Both the position numbers and the translations under genes were made by a program. Below are positions 27,450-34,789 of a stretch of DNA of 59,944 nucleotides, piece after piece. The DNA is from an uncultured Paracoccaceae bacterium. GTDB taxonomy: Bacteria; Pseudomonadota; Alphaproteobacteria; Rhodobacterales; Rhodobacteraceae. The first letter of the stretch is position 1; each line of letters begins with the position of its first letter. Location: assembly GCA_937146765.1 (NCBI GenBank), contig CAKZRP010000046.1, positions 1 through 59,944 of the forward strand. Reading direction: 5' to 3'. The notes under the pieces were generated by a model. It searched no databases. It was not told the DNA's origin and saw only the letters and a program-made list of their open reading frames with translations.

Positions 27450-28415
27450 TCAGCCCCAGAGCGCCGGGCGCGGCGGATGCACCCCGTCGGCGTCAAAGAC
27501 CAGCGGCTCCGCCCGGTCCTCGGCCAGCAACAGCGGCCCGTCGAGATCGGTCACCAGCGCGCCCTGGGCCACCAGCACCGCCGGGGCCATCGCCAGCGAG
27601 GAGCCGACCATGCAGCCAACCATCACCTGATAGCCTTCGGCTAGGGCGGCATCGCGCAGTTTCAGCGCCTCGGTGAGGCCGCCGGTCTTGTCGAGCTTGA
27701 TATTGACCACATCGTATTTGCCCCGGAGGCCGGGCAGGCTGGCGCAGTCATGGGCGCTCTCATCAGCGCAGACCGGCACCGGGCGCTCCATGCCAATGAG
27801 GGCCGCATCCTCCCCTGCAGGCAGGGGCTGCTCCACCAGTTCCACCCCAAGGCGGATCAGATGCGGCGCCAGCGCGGCATAGACCTCCGCCGACCAGCCC
27901 TCATTGGCGTCGACGATGATCCGCGCCTCGGGCGCCCCCGCGCGCACCGCCTCCAGCCGGGGCATATCCTCCAGCGTGCCGAGCTTGATCTTCAGGAGCG
28001 GGCGATGGGCGTTCTTCGCCGCCTGCGCCCGCATCTCCTCGGGCGCGGCCAGCGACAGCGTATAGGCGGTGATCTCGGGCTTCGGCTCGGGCAGGCCGGC
28101 CAGCTGCCAGACCGGCTTTCCGGCTTTCTTCGCCTCCAGATCCCAGAGCGCACAATCCACCGCATTGCGCGCCGCCCCGGCGGGCAGCAGCTCCTGCAGC
28201 TCCGCCCGGCTGAAGACCTCCGGCAGCCCCTCGATCTCGCGGGTCACCGAGTCCAGCGTCTCGCCATAGCGCGCATAGGGCACACATTCGCCCCAGCCCT
28301 GATATCCGCCGTCCTCGACCCGGACCGTCAGCACCTGCGCCTCGGTGCGCGAGCCGCGCGATATGGTGAAGACCTGCGCCAGCTTGAACACGTCTCTGGT
28401 TACGGTGATCTTCAT
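27450..28415 (-). CDS. dgcA: N-acetyl-D-glutamate racemase DgcA (dipeptide-epimerase-like enolase superfamily)
   Basis: A 321-residue enolase-superfamily enzyme of the muconate-lactonising/Ala-Glu epimerase type. The catalytic Lys pair is in LLKIKLG and in VNIKLDKTGG. Metal ligands are in IIVDANEGW, LVEQPLP and VCADESAHD. Next to dgcN, this type is known as DgcA, which converts N-acetyl-D-glutamate to its L-form. Ala-D/L-Glu epimerase is the alternative. The ATG at 28415 has GGGAGAGCC upstream. A longer frame was rejected because it includes an intergenic repeat. It is coupled to the downstream phosphoesterase. Confidence 0.87.
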   Translation of the reverse strand: MKITVTRDVFKLAQVFTISRGSRTEAQVLTVRVEDGGYQGWGECVPYARYGETLDSVTREIEGLPEVFSRAELQELLPAGAARNAVDCALWDLEAKKAGKPVWQLAGLPEPKPEITAYTLSLAAPEEMRAQAAKNAHRPLLKIKLGTLEDMPRLEAVRAGAPEARIIVDANEGWSAEVYAALAPHLIRLGVELVEQPLPAGEDAALIGMERPVPVCADESAHDCASLPGLRGKYDVVNIKLDKTGGLTEALKLRDAALAEGYQVMVGCMVGSSLAMAPAVLVAQGALVTDLDGPLLLAEDRAEPLVFDADGVHPPRPALWG

Positions 28416-28448
28416 GGCTCTCCCTCCGGGGCTCGCGCGCGCCCCCTG

Positions 28449-28485
28449 CTTCATCTTTTCAAAAATATCCCCGCCGGAGGCTTCC
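28449..28485. repeat. Intergenic repeat element, copy 1
   Basis: A CTTCATCTTTTCAAAAATAT stretch followed by a CCCCGCCGGAGG block. A degenerate second copy begins 77 nt later in the same orientation. The sequence type resembles a short intergenic repeat common in Rhodobacteraceae (from memory). Confidence 0.55.
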
Positions 28486-28525
28486 GACAGCCTGGCAGGC
28501 GGGACGCCCCAAGAACAGGGCACCC

Positions 28526-28561
28526 CTTCATCTTTTGACCAATACGCCCGCGGGCGGCTCC
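28526..28561. repeat. Intergenic repeat element, copy 2
   Basis: Begins CTTCATCTTTTGACCAATAC and continues GCCCGCGGGCGGCTCC. It parallels copy 1 at 28449-28485 in the dgcN-dgcA gap. Confidence 0.5.
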
Positions 28562-28595
28562 TGTCCTTTCGGCGCAGCCCCCCGCGGCAGGTAGA

Positions 28596-29597
28596 TCAGA
28601 TCGCCGAGAGCGCGTCCACCAGCCGGCCGGCGCCATGGCGATAGGGATCGACCGCCGGCAGGCCCATGCGATCCTCGACCTCCTTCAGATAGGCCACTGC
28701 CTCTTCTTCGCCGAGGTGCTGGGTATTGACCGAGATGCCGACGATCTGACAGGCCGGATTGGCGCGCCGCGCCAGGGGCAGCGACACGTCGCGCAGCTCT
28801 TCCAGCGTCGGCAGGTCATAGTCCGGCAGCCCGCGCATATGGCTGCGGGTCGGCTCGTGGCAGAGGATCAGCGCATCGGGCTGGCCGCCATGCACCAGCG
28901 CCAAGGTGACACCGGAATAGGAGATGTGGAACAGCGAACCCTGGCCCTCGATAAGGTCCCAGTGGTCCTCGTCATTGTCCGGAGTCAGATATTCGATCGA
29001 GCCCGCCATGAAGTCGGCAATCACCGCATCCAGCGGCACGCCGCCGCCGGTGATCAGGATGCCGGTCTGGCCGGTGGCGCGGAAGGTGGACTTCATCCCC
29101 CGCTTCTGCATCTCCGCATCCATCGCCAGCGCGGTATACATCTTGCCAACCGAGCAATCGGTGCCCACCGCCAGGCAGCGCTTGCCGCTGCGTTTCTTGC
29201 CATCCGCGATGGGATATTTCACCGAAGGCACCCGCACGTCGTGCAGCTTGCGCCCGGTGGCCTCGGCCACCGCCGCCAGATCCGGCTCGTCGCGCAGGAG
29301 GTTGTGCAGACCGGAGGCCAGGTCAAAGCCCTCCTCCAGTGCCTGCACCAGCACCTTTTTCCATTCCTGGCTGATCACGCCGCCGCGGTTGGCGACACCG
29401 ATCACCAGCGTCTTGGCACCGGCGGCCTTGGCCTCCTCCAGTGTCATCTCGGTGAGGCCGAGGTCGGCGCCGCAGCCGGGCAGGCTCAGCTGGCCCACCG
29501 CGTGCTCCGGGCGCCAGTCCCGGATGCCGATGGCGACTTTGGCGGCGAGCATGTCGGGCGCGTCACCGAGGAACAGCAGATAGGGGGTCTCGATCAT
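28596..29597 (-). CDS. dgcN: D-glutamate N-acetyltransferase DgcN (DUF1611 family)
   Basis: A 333-residue DUF1611 protein with a P-loop-like GTDCSVGK (about residues 145-152) and the family segments RATGQTGILITGGGVPLDAV, IEGQGSLFHISYSGVTLALVHG and SVNTQHLGEEEA. In marine bacteria this family paired with DgcA acetylates D-glutamate as the first step of its conversion to L-glutamate via N-acetyl intermediates. The ATG at 29597 begins MIETPYLLFLGDAPD. The open frame upstream of it has no homology and crosses the promoter. It heads the dgcN-dgcA-phosphoesterase-dat unit. A palindrome-like site lies about 100 nt upstream. Confidence 0.88.
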   Translation of the reverse strand: MIETPYLLFLGDAPDMLAAKVAIGIRDWRPEHAVGQLSLPGCGADLGLTEMTLEEAKAAGAKTLVIGVANRGGVISQEWKKVLVQALEEGFDLASGLHNLLRDEPDLAAVAEATGRKLHDVRVPSVKYPIADGKKRSGKRCLAVGTDCSVGKMYTALAMDAEMQKRGMKSTFRATGQTGILITGGGVPLDAVIADFMAGSIEYLTPDNDEDHWDLIEGQGSLFHISYSGVTLALVHGGQPDALILCHEPTRSHMRGLPDYDLPTLEELRDVSLPLARRANPACQIVGISVNTQHLGEEEAVAYLKEVEDRMGLPAVDPYRHGAGRLVDALSAI

Positions 29598-29695
29598 CTT
29601 CAGCGTCCTTGTTGGGAAATGTCCTGTTTCGAGGTAGCTTGCGACAGGTGGGCCGCAAGTTTCTCTCTGATTTGCCGCCGCAGCGACGCCGGAGT

Positions 29696-29712
29696 GAAGA
29701 TTCTTCGAAGAT
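29696..29712. promoter_or_regulatory. Palindromic site in the dgcN/mcl1 divergent promoter region
   Basis: GAAGATTCTTCGAAGAT contains the overlapping palindromes GAAGATTCTTC and TCTTCGAAGA. It shares 14 nt with the ald/Lrp operator. It lies about 100 nt upstream of dgcN and 190 nt upstream of mcl1. Confidence 0.5.
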
Positions 29713-29901
29713 GCCGAAAAAATGGCGAAGATTCTCCCGCAAAGCACAGCTCCCGCGCAGCAGACGGATCGCCGAGACCCGGTTTCCCACCGCAGCGCGG
29801 CATCCAGTTGCTGCAAGTGCACAATAGGCTTGCCCTTCATCGCGCAATGAAATAACCCATGGATGAGATTTTTTGCAACTAATGAACCCGGAGAACCAGA
29901 G

Positions 29902-30864
29902 ATGAGCTTTCGGCTCCAGCCCGCCGCCCCTGCCCGCCCGAACCGCTGCCAGCTGTTCGGCCCGGGCTCCAACACCAAGCTCTTTGCCAAGATGGCCGCC
30001 TCGGCGGCGGATGTCATCAACCTCGACCTTGAGGATTCGGTGGCGCCCTCCGACAAGGAACAGGCCCGCGCCAATGTGATCGAGGCGATCAATACGGTGG
30101 ATTGGGGCGGCAAGACCCTGAGCGTGCGCATCAACGGGCTCGACACCCCCTGGTGGTATCGCGACGTGGTGGACCTTCTGGAACAGGCGGGCGAACGGCT
30201 CGACCAGATCATGATCCCCAAGGTGGGCTGCGCCGAGGATGTCTATGCGGTGGATGCGCTGGTGACCGCGATCGAGCGCGCCAAGGGGCGCACCAAGCGG
30301 CTCGCCTTCGAGGTGATCATCGAATCGGCGGCGGGCATCGCCCATGTGGAGGCGATTGCCGCCAGCAGTCCCCGGCTGGAGGCGATGAGCCTCGGCGCGG
30401 CGGATTTCGCCGCCTCCATGGGCATGCAGACCACCGGCATCGGCGGCACCCAGGAAAACTACTACATGCTGCGCGCGGGCGTGCAGCATTGGTCGGATCC
30501 CTGGCATTGGGCGCAGGCCGCCATTGTCGCCGCCTGCCGCACCCATGGGGTGCTTCCGGTCGATGGCCCCTTCGGCGATTTCTCCGATGACGCGGGATAC
30601 ATCGCCCAGGCGAAACGCTCCGCCACCCTGGGCATGGTGGGCAAATGGGCGATCCATCCCAAACAGATCGCTTTGGCCAATGAGGTCTTCACCCCCTCCG
30701 AGGAGGCCGTGACCGAGGCCCGCGAGATTCTCGCCGCGATGGAAGAGGCCAAGGCCAGCGGCTCCGGCGCAACCGTCTACAAGGGGCGGCTGGTGGACAT
30801 CGCCTCGATCAAACAGGCCGAAGTCATCGTGGCCCAATCCGAGCTGATCGCGGCCAACCGCTGA
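29902..30864 (+). CDS. mcl1: L-malyl-CoA/beta-methylmalyl-CoA lyase
   Basis: A 320-residue CitE/malyl-CoA lyase family enzyme. Key blocks are NRCQLFGPGSNTKLFAKM, VINLDLEDSVAP, the acidic metal site in FEVIIESAAGIAHVEAI, and GKWAIHPKQIALANEVF. In Rhodobacterales it cleaves beta-methylmalyl-CoA to glyoxylate and propionyl-CoA in the ethylmalonyl-CoA pathway for acetyl-CoA assimilation, and also handles L-malyl-CoA. The ATG at 29902 starts MSFRLQPAAPARPNRCQ, and an upstream in-frame start is weaker. It is divergent from dgcN. A very strong hairpin follows. Confidence 0.93.
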   Translation: MSFRLQPAAPARPNRCQLFGPGSNTKLFAKMAASAADVINLDLEDSVAPSDKEQARANVIEAINTVDWGGKTLSVRINGLDTPWWYRDVVDLLEQAGERLDQIMIPKVGCAEDVYAVDALVTAIERAKGRTKRLAFEVIIESAAGIAHVEAIAASSPRLEAMSLGAADFAASMGMQTTGIGGTQENYYMLRAGVQHWSDPWHWAQAAIVAACRTHGVLPVDGPFGDFSDDAGYIAQAKRSATLGMVGKWAIHPKQIALANEVFTPSEEAVTEAREILAAMEEAKASGSGATVYKGRLVDIASIKQAEVIVAQSELIAANR

Positions 30865-30935
30865 CCGCCCGCCCTTTCGTCCAGCCTCACCTCCGCTGGC
30901 GCGCGGGACAGATCCACCGCCAGCGGCAAGGGGCC

Positions 30936-30970
30936 GGGCGGGGGCCGCGCCGCAGGCGCGGCCCCCGCCC
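30936..30970 (+). terminator. GC-rich perfect hairpin downstream of mcl1
   Basis: A 16-bp perfect stem with the 3-nt loop GCA lies 72 nt past the mcl1 stop. No T run follows on either strand, so it may be a transcript-end stabiliser or a factor-dependent stop instead of a classic intrinsic terminator. Confidence 0.5.
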
Positions 30971-30975
30971 CCCGG

Positions 30976-31071
30976 CGACATGCGGAGCATGGCGCAAAAC
31001 CTCAAGCCGACATGCGGAGCATGGCGCCATCTCTCCAGCCGACAAGCGGATCCTGGCGCCGTTCGCCTGCA
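30976..31071. repeat. Three tandem 32-nt repeats
   Basis: Units start CGACATGCGGAGCATGGCGC at 30976 and 31008 and CGACAAGCGGATCCTGGCGC at 31040, an exact 32-nt period. The first 20 nt of units 1 and 2 are identical, and unit 3 has diverged. There are too few copies and no spacers for a CRISPR array. Confidence 0.8.
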
Positions 31072-31403
31072 ACAGCAACAGAAGCGGCGGGTCACCCCGC
31101 CTGGGGCCCCGCGTCCGGATGCTCCGGCCTCTTCGGTCTAGGTCCGCTTGCTGCTCCGGATCTGATGTCTGGGGGCAAGGGTAAAAAGATAAGGTGGCGG
31201 TACCGCCAGATCGGACGTGGACGGGCGTATCCGCCCGCGCGCTCAACGTTATCTCTGCACGCTCCCCCAAGAGGAAAGCCGTGTCCTGCGGATGGCCGGG
31301 GGTGTCAGGCCCGGCCGATGACCATGATCGCCGATCAGACTAGCGCGCGGCGGTTGAGATCCGCCGAAGCGGGCGTGCGGCGGGGGCGCAACACCTCAGG
31401 CTC

Positions 31404-31856
31404 TCAGGCCCGAAGGTCCTTGGGCGAGCCCATCACCACATAGGTGGTGATCGCGGTGACAAAGGGCGAGGTGCCGAGGATATCGGTGTGAAACCGCTTG
31501 TAGCTGGGCAGATCGGCGCATTCGACCCGCAGCAGATATTCGATGGTGCCGGTGATATTGTGGCATTCCACCACCTCCGGCGCCGCCTGCATGGCGCGTT
31601 CGAAGGCCAGTTGCGCCTCCTTGGTGTGCTCGCCGAGGCCGACGCCGATATAGGTGACGAATCCCGCCCCCATCGCCTGCCGGTCGAGCACCGCGCGATA
31701 GCCGGTGATGATGCCGTCGCGCTCCAGCTCCTGCACCCGGCGCAGGCAGGCGGAGGGCGACAGACCCACCCGCTCCGCCAGTTCCAGATTGGAGAGCCGC
31801 CCGTCGCGCGAGAGCTCGCGCAATATCTGTTGGTTGATCTTGTCACGTTTCGCCAT
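31404..31856 (-). CDS. Lrp/AsnC family regulator, divergent from a LysE exporter
   Basis: A 150-residue regulator: an N-terminal helix-turn-helix (DKINQQILRELSRDGRLSN, then SPSACLRRVQELERDG) plus a RAM domain (VVECHNITGTIEYLLRVECA). It is divergently arranged with a LysE-type amino acid exporter, the classic layout for amino-acid-sensing control of export. The ATG at 31856 is chosen by alignment. It has no clear ribosome site and an inverted repeat lies directly in front of it, so autorepression is likely. The frame extends upstream to 31931, but that would overlap the exporter start. Confidence 0.88.
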   Translation of the reverse strand: MAKRDKINQQILRELSRDGRLSNLELAERVGLSPSACLRRVQELERDGIITGYRAVLDRQAMGAGFVTYIGVGLGEHTKEAQLAFERAMQAAPEVVECHNITGTIEYLLRVECADLPSYKRFHTDILGTSPFVTAITTYVVMGSPKDLRA

Positions 31857-31857
31857 T

Positions 31858-31879
31858 TGTTGCGAATTTACCGGCAACA
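31858..31879. promoter_or_regulatory. Inverted repeat between the Lrp and lysE genes
   Basis: TGTTGC and GCAACA arms are separated by 10 nt, immediately upstream of the Lrp start. This is a plausible operator for the adjacent regulator. Confidence 0.5.
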
Positions 31880-31929
31880 CCCGCAAGAACGCAATTTCAT
31901 TTTCCCCGTATCGGCGCAGGATCTTGCGC

Positions 31930-32529
31930 ATGATGACCTATGATCTCTTCGCCGCCCTCGCGCTCTTTGCCTTTGTCTCCTCGGTGACGCCGGGGCCGAA
32001 CAACCTGATGCTGATGGCCTCGGGTGCCAATTTCGGCTTTCGCCGCACCATCCCGCATATGCTGGGGGTGGCGCTTGGCTTTGTCTTCATGGTGCTGCTG
32101 GTGGGGGTGGGGCTGGTGCAGGTCTTTGACGCCTTTCCCCTGAGCTACACGGTGCTGAAGATCGGCTCGGTGCTCTATCTGCTTTATCTCGCCTGGAAGA
32201 TCGCCCATGCGGGCCCCGCCAGGAGCGGCGCGGCATCGGGGCGGCCGATGAGCTTTCTGCAGGCGGCGGCCTTTCAATGGGTCAACCCCAAGGCCTGGGC
32301 GATGGCGCTGACCGCGATCAGCGCCTATACGCCCGATCACAGCCTCTGGGCGATCCTGCTGGTGGGGGCGATCTTTGGCGCCATCAACCTGCCCTCGGTC
32401 GGATCCTGGACCCTGCTCGGCCAGCAGATGGCGCGGCTGCTGACCAATGAGCGGCGACTGACCCTGTTCAACTGGACCATGGCGGCGCTGCTGGTCGCCT
32501 CGCTCTACCCGGTGATCTGGCCGCAGTGA
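31930..32529 (+). CDS. LysE family amino acid exporter
   Basis: A 199-residue LysE/RhtB-type inner-membrane exporter with about five to six membrane spans. The family signature SSVTPGPNNLMLMASGANFGFRR is near residue 20, and QWVNPKAWAMALTAI is in the second half. It exports amino acids or homoserine-lactone-like compounds, with the substrate unknown. Tandem ATGs at 31930 and 31933 follow AGGATC. Its control is probably by the divergent Lrp regulator. Confidence 0.9.
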   Translation: MMTYDLFAALALFAFVSSVTPGPNNLMLMASGANFGFRRTIPHMLGVALGFVFMVLLVGVGLVQVFDAFPLSYTVLKIGSVLYLLYLAWKIAHAGPARSGAASGRPMSFLQAAAFQWVNPKAWAMALTAISAYTPDHSLWAILLVGAIFGAINLPSVGSWTLLGQQMARLLTNERRLTLFNWTMAALLVASLYPVIWPQ

Positions 32530-32575
32530 TCCCCGCACTGCGCCCTTGGACAAGGGCGCGCCAGGCCGGGGGCGT

Positions 32576-32616
32576 GGCGCGCAAGGCCCCATCGAGGGCC
32601 CCCGCGCGCCCTTTTT
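32576..32616 (+). terminator. Intrinsic terminator of the lysE gene
   Basis: A GGCGCGC..GGCCC stem pairs with GGGCC..GCGCGCC and is followed by CTTTTT. A second perfect repeat (CTTTTTGCCG/CGGCAAAAAG, 32611-32640) and a GCGCCCTTG/CAAGGGCGC hairpin (32540-32559) flank it in this convergent gap. Confidence 0.7.
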
Positions 32617-32667
32617 GCCGCCCCGAGGGACGGCAAAAAGCCCCTGCCGCCAATCGGGTAACCCCTT

Positions 32668-33501
32668 CTAGCGCAGGGGCAGGCAGATCTCGGTCAGGAG
32701 ATCCTCCGGCGCGGTAGTGCGGGGATCGTTGAGGTAGATCTCGTAACAGGGGCGATCCGCAGGCTCCTCTCCCGACCCCGGCAGCCAGCCGCCAAAGAGG
32801 CTGTCATAGGCCGCCGCCAGACCGGTATAGGGTCCCTTGTAGGTCAGCACCGCCGCCTTGCCCGCCGGCAGGTCCTGCGCCTGCATCCCTTCGGGGAACT
32901 CCGCCCCGAGATACTCTACCCCGGCGAAACTGCGCAGTTCCGCATCGGGCCGGGTGCCGGGCATGTCGAAATAGACCCCGATCATGCTGCGCACCTCGGG
33001 CCAGAGATTGCGCGCAGCGCAGATGGCGGAAACCTGGGTGAAGGTGCGGTCGATCTCGATATAGGGCCCGGTATGGGCAAGGCCGATGAGGCGGCGCGCC
33101 GGCTCGGCGCGCTGAAGGACGTCATACATGGAAAACTCCTGTTGAGGCGGACGGGCGGGTGCGGGCAGATGCCGCCCCGCCGCGCGAAAGGCCGCCGGGC
33201 TCTGGCCATAGGCGGCGGTGAAGGCACGCGAAAAGGACTCCCGGTTGGGATAGCCGACGGAGGCGCCCACCTCCTCGAGCGGGGAGGCCTCTGCCACCAG
33301 CGCCACCGCCGCCCGGTGCAAGCGGATGCGGCGCACCGACTGGCCGCAGGTCTCGCCGGTCAGCGCCCGGAACACCCGATGCCAGTGGAAGCGCGACATC
33401 GCCGCCACATCGGCCAGCGTGTCGAGGCTGAGATCCCCCGCCGGATTGTCGTGGATATAGTCGAGCACCCGCAGGATGCGATCCTCGTAACTCCTGCCCA
33501 T
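32668..33501 (-). CDS. AraC family regulator with GyrI-like effector domain
   Basis: A 277-residue protein. An N-terminal AraC helix-turn-helix pair is at about 5-105 (LSLDTLADVAAMSRFHWHRVFR and YPNRESFSRAFTAAYGQSPAAF), and a GyrI/SbmC-like small-molecule-binding domain is at about 118-277. This layout resembles Rob/MarA-type regulators that sense toxic lipophilic compounds. The ATG at 33501 has AAGGAGA upstream. No obvious target gene is adjacent. It is divergent from accA by 228 nt. Confidence 0.88.
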   Translation of the reverse strand: MGRSYEDRILRVLDYIHDNPAGDLSLDTLADVAAMSRFHWHRVFRALTGETCGQSVRRIRLHRAAVALVAEASPLEEVGASVGYPNRESFSRAFTAAYGQSPAAFRAAGRHLPAPARPPQQEFSMYDVLQRAEPARRLIGLAHTGPYIEIDRTFTQVSAICAARNLWPEVRSMIGVYFDMPGTRPDAELRSFAGVEYLGAEFPEGMQAQDLPAGKAAVLTYKGPYTGLAAAYDSLFGGWLPGSGEEPADRPCYEIYLNDPRTTAPEDLLTEICLPLR

Positions 33502-33729
33502 GGGCCGGTCTCCTTTTCCTGTGCCCTGTCTGAATGCCAGAGGGGGGCGTGACAAATCTTGCTGAGTTTACCCCGACCCGCACCACCTGCCCGCAGCGCC
33601 GAGCGCCGCTCTTGCCCATGGAGCCGCCGCCCTCCCGCCCTGCCGCGGACAAGGCCCCTTGCACACATGGAGTTGCATCAGACGCGACGTAAGTCCATAT
33701 AACGGGCAAACCGCGACAGTAGAGACAGC

Positions 33730-34692
33730 ATGACCCAGTATCTGGAATTCGAAAAACCGCTCGCCGAGATCGAAGGCAAGGCGGAAGAGCTGCGCGCGAT
33801 GGCGCGCACCAACGAAGAAATGGATGTGGTGGACGAAGCCGCCGCGCTGGACAAGAAAGCGGCGCAACTGCTGCAGGACCTCTACAAGAACCTGACCCCC
33901 TGGCGCAAATGCCAGGTGGCCCGCCATCCCGACCGCCCGCATTGCCGCGACTACATCAAGGAACTCTTCACCGAATACACGCCACTGGCCGGGGATCGCA
34001 ATTTTGCCGATGACCTCGCGGTGATGGGTGGCCTGGCCCGGTTCAACGACCAGCCGGTGGTGGTGATCGGCCACGAGAAGGGTTCGGACACCAAATCCCG
34101 CATCACCCACAACTTCGGGATGGCGCGTCCCGAGGGCTATCGCAAGGCGGTGCGGCTGATGGAGATGGCCGGCCGCTTCGGCCTGCCCGTCATCACGCTG
34201 GTCGATACTGCGGGGGCCTATCCCGGCAAGGGCGCCGAGGAGCGCGGCCAGTCCGAGGCGATCGCACGCTCGACCGAGATGTGCCTGAAGATCGGCGTGC
34301 CGCTGATCTCGGTCATCATCGGCGAGGGCGGATCGGGCGGCGCGGTGGCCTTTGCCACCGCCAACCGGGTGGCGATGCTGGAACATTCGATCTATTCGGT
34401 GATCTCGCCGGAGGGCTGCGCCTCGATCCTGTGGAAGGATGCGGAAAAGATGCGCGAGGCCGCCGAGGCGCTGCGCCTGACCGCGCAGGACCTGAAGACG
34501 CTCGAGGTGGCGGACCGGGTGATCCCGGAGCCGATGGGCGGTGCCCATCGCGATCCCGTGGCCGTTTACAAATCCGTGGGCGCGGCGATTGCCGAGATGC
34601 TGGGCGAATTGTCCAAGCTCGATGCCAAGGCGCTGGTGAAGGATCGTCGCGAGAAGTTCCTCAAGATCGGCTCCAAGGGGCTCGCGGCCTGA
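33730..34692 (+). CDS. accA: Acetyl-CoA carboxylase carboxyltransferase subunit alpha
   Basis: A 320-residue subunit that, with AccD, transfers CO2 from carboxybiotin to acetyl-CoA to make malonyl-CoA. Family blocks are [33 protein letters not shown], the oxyanion/CoA region [18 protein letters not shown] and [18 protein letters not shown], and [18 protein letters not shown]. The length is normal. It is monocistronic with a strong terminator. Confidence 0.96.
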   Translation: MTQYLEFEKPLAEIEGKAEELRAMARTNEEMDVVDEAAALDKKAAQLLQDLYKNLTPWRKCQVARHPDRPHCRDYIKELFTEYTPLAGDRNFADDLAVMGGLARFNDQPVVVIGHEKGSDTKSRITHNFGMARPEGYRKAVRLMEMAGRFGLPVITLVDTAGAYPGKGAEERGQSEAIARSTEMCLKIGVPLISVIIGEGGSGGAVAFATANRVAMLEHSIYSVISPEGCASILWKDAEKMREAAEALRLTAQDLKTLEVADRVIPEPMGGAHRDPVAVYKSVGAAIAEMLGELSKLDAKALVKDRREKFLKIGSKGLAA

Positions 34693-34717
34693 TCGCCCGC
34701 CTCTCAGCGGCCCATAG

Positions 34718-34752
34718 AAAAGCCCCCGTTCCGCCGAACGGGGGCTTTTTTC
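34718..34752 (+). terminator. Intrinsic terminator of accA
   Basis: A perfect 12-bp stem AAGCCCCCGTTC / GAACGGGGGCTT with loop CGCC is followed by TTTTTC. A partial A run upstream lets it serve the convergent MFS gene as well. Confidence 0.95.
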
Positions 34753-34789
34753 TTGAACGATGGGCAGGGCCGCAGGATCGGGCGTCGGT

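Larger units (their letters stand above)
30865..31403. other. 539-bp non-coding stretch between mcl1 and the Lrp gene
   Basis: No convincing gene is seen on either strand. The open frames here have no recognisable protein pattern and several cross repeats. The stretch holds, in order, a perfect 16-bp GC hairpin (30936-30970), three tandem 32-nt repeats (30976-31071), a 14-nt palindrome TGGCGGTACCGCCA (31195-31208), and a GGCGG/CCGCC hairpin (31349-31365) close to the end of the convergent Lrp gene. It could be a mcl1 3' untranslated region or encode a structured RNA. Confidence 0.6.

Noticed and set aside
30976..31071. Possible CRISPR array
   Set aside because: Units are contiguous 32-nt tandem copies without variable spacers, and no cas genes are in the window.
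31270..31410. Glycine-riboswitch-like pieces (GCCGAAG, GCGCAA, CTCTCAGGC) on the plus strand
   Set aside because: The pieces are in the right order but spacing is wrong, the 3' part is the coding end of the convergent Lrp gene, and no plus-strand gene follows within reach. A covariance-model search (Rfam glycine riboswitch) would settle it.
31012..31443. 143-codon plus-strand open frame in the mcl1-Lrp gap
   Set aside because: It crosses the 32-nt repeats and the Lrp 3' end, has low-complexity composition and shows no family pattern.
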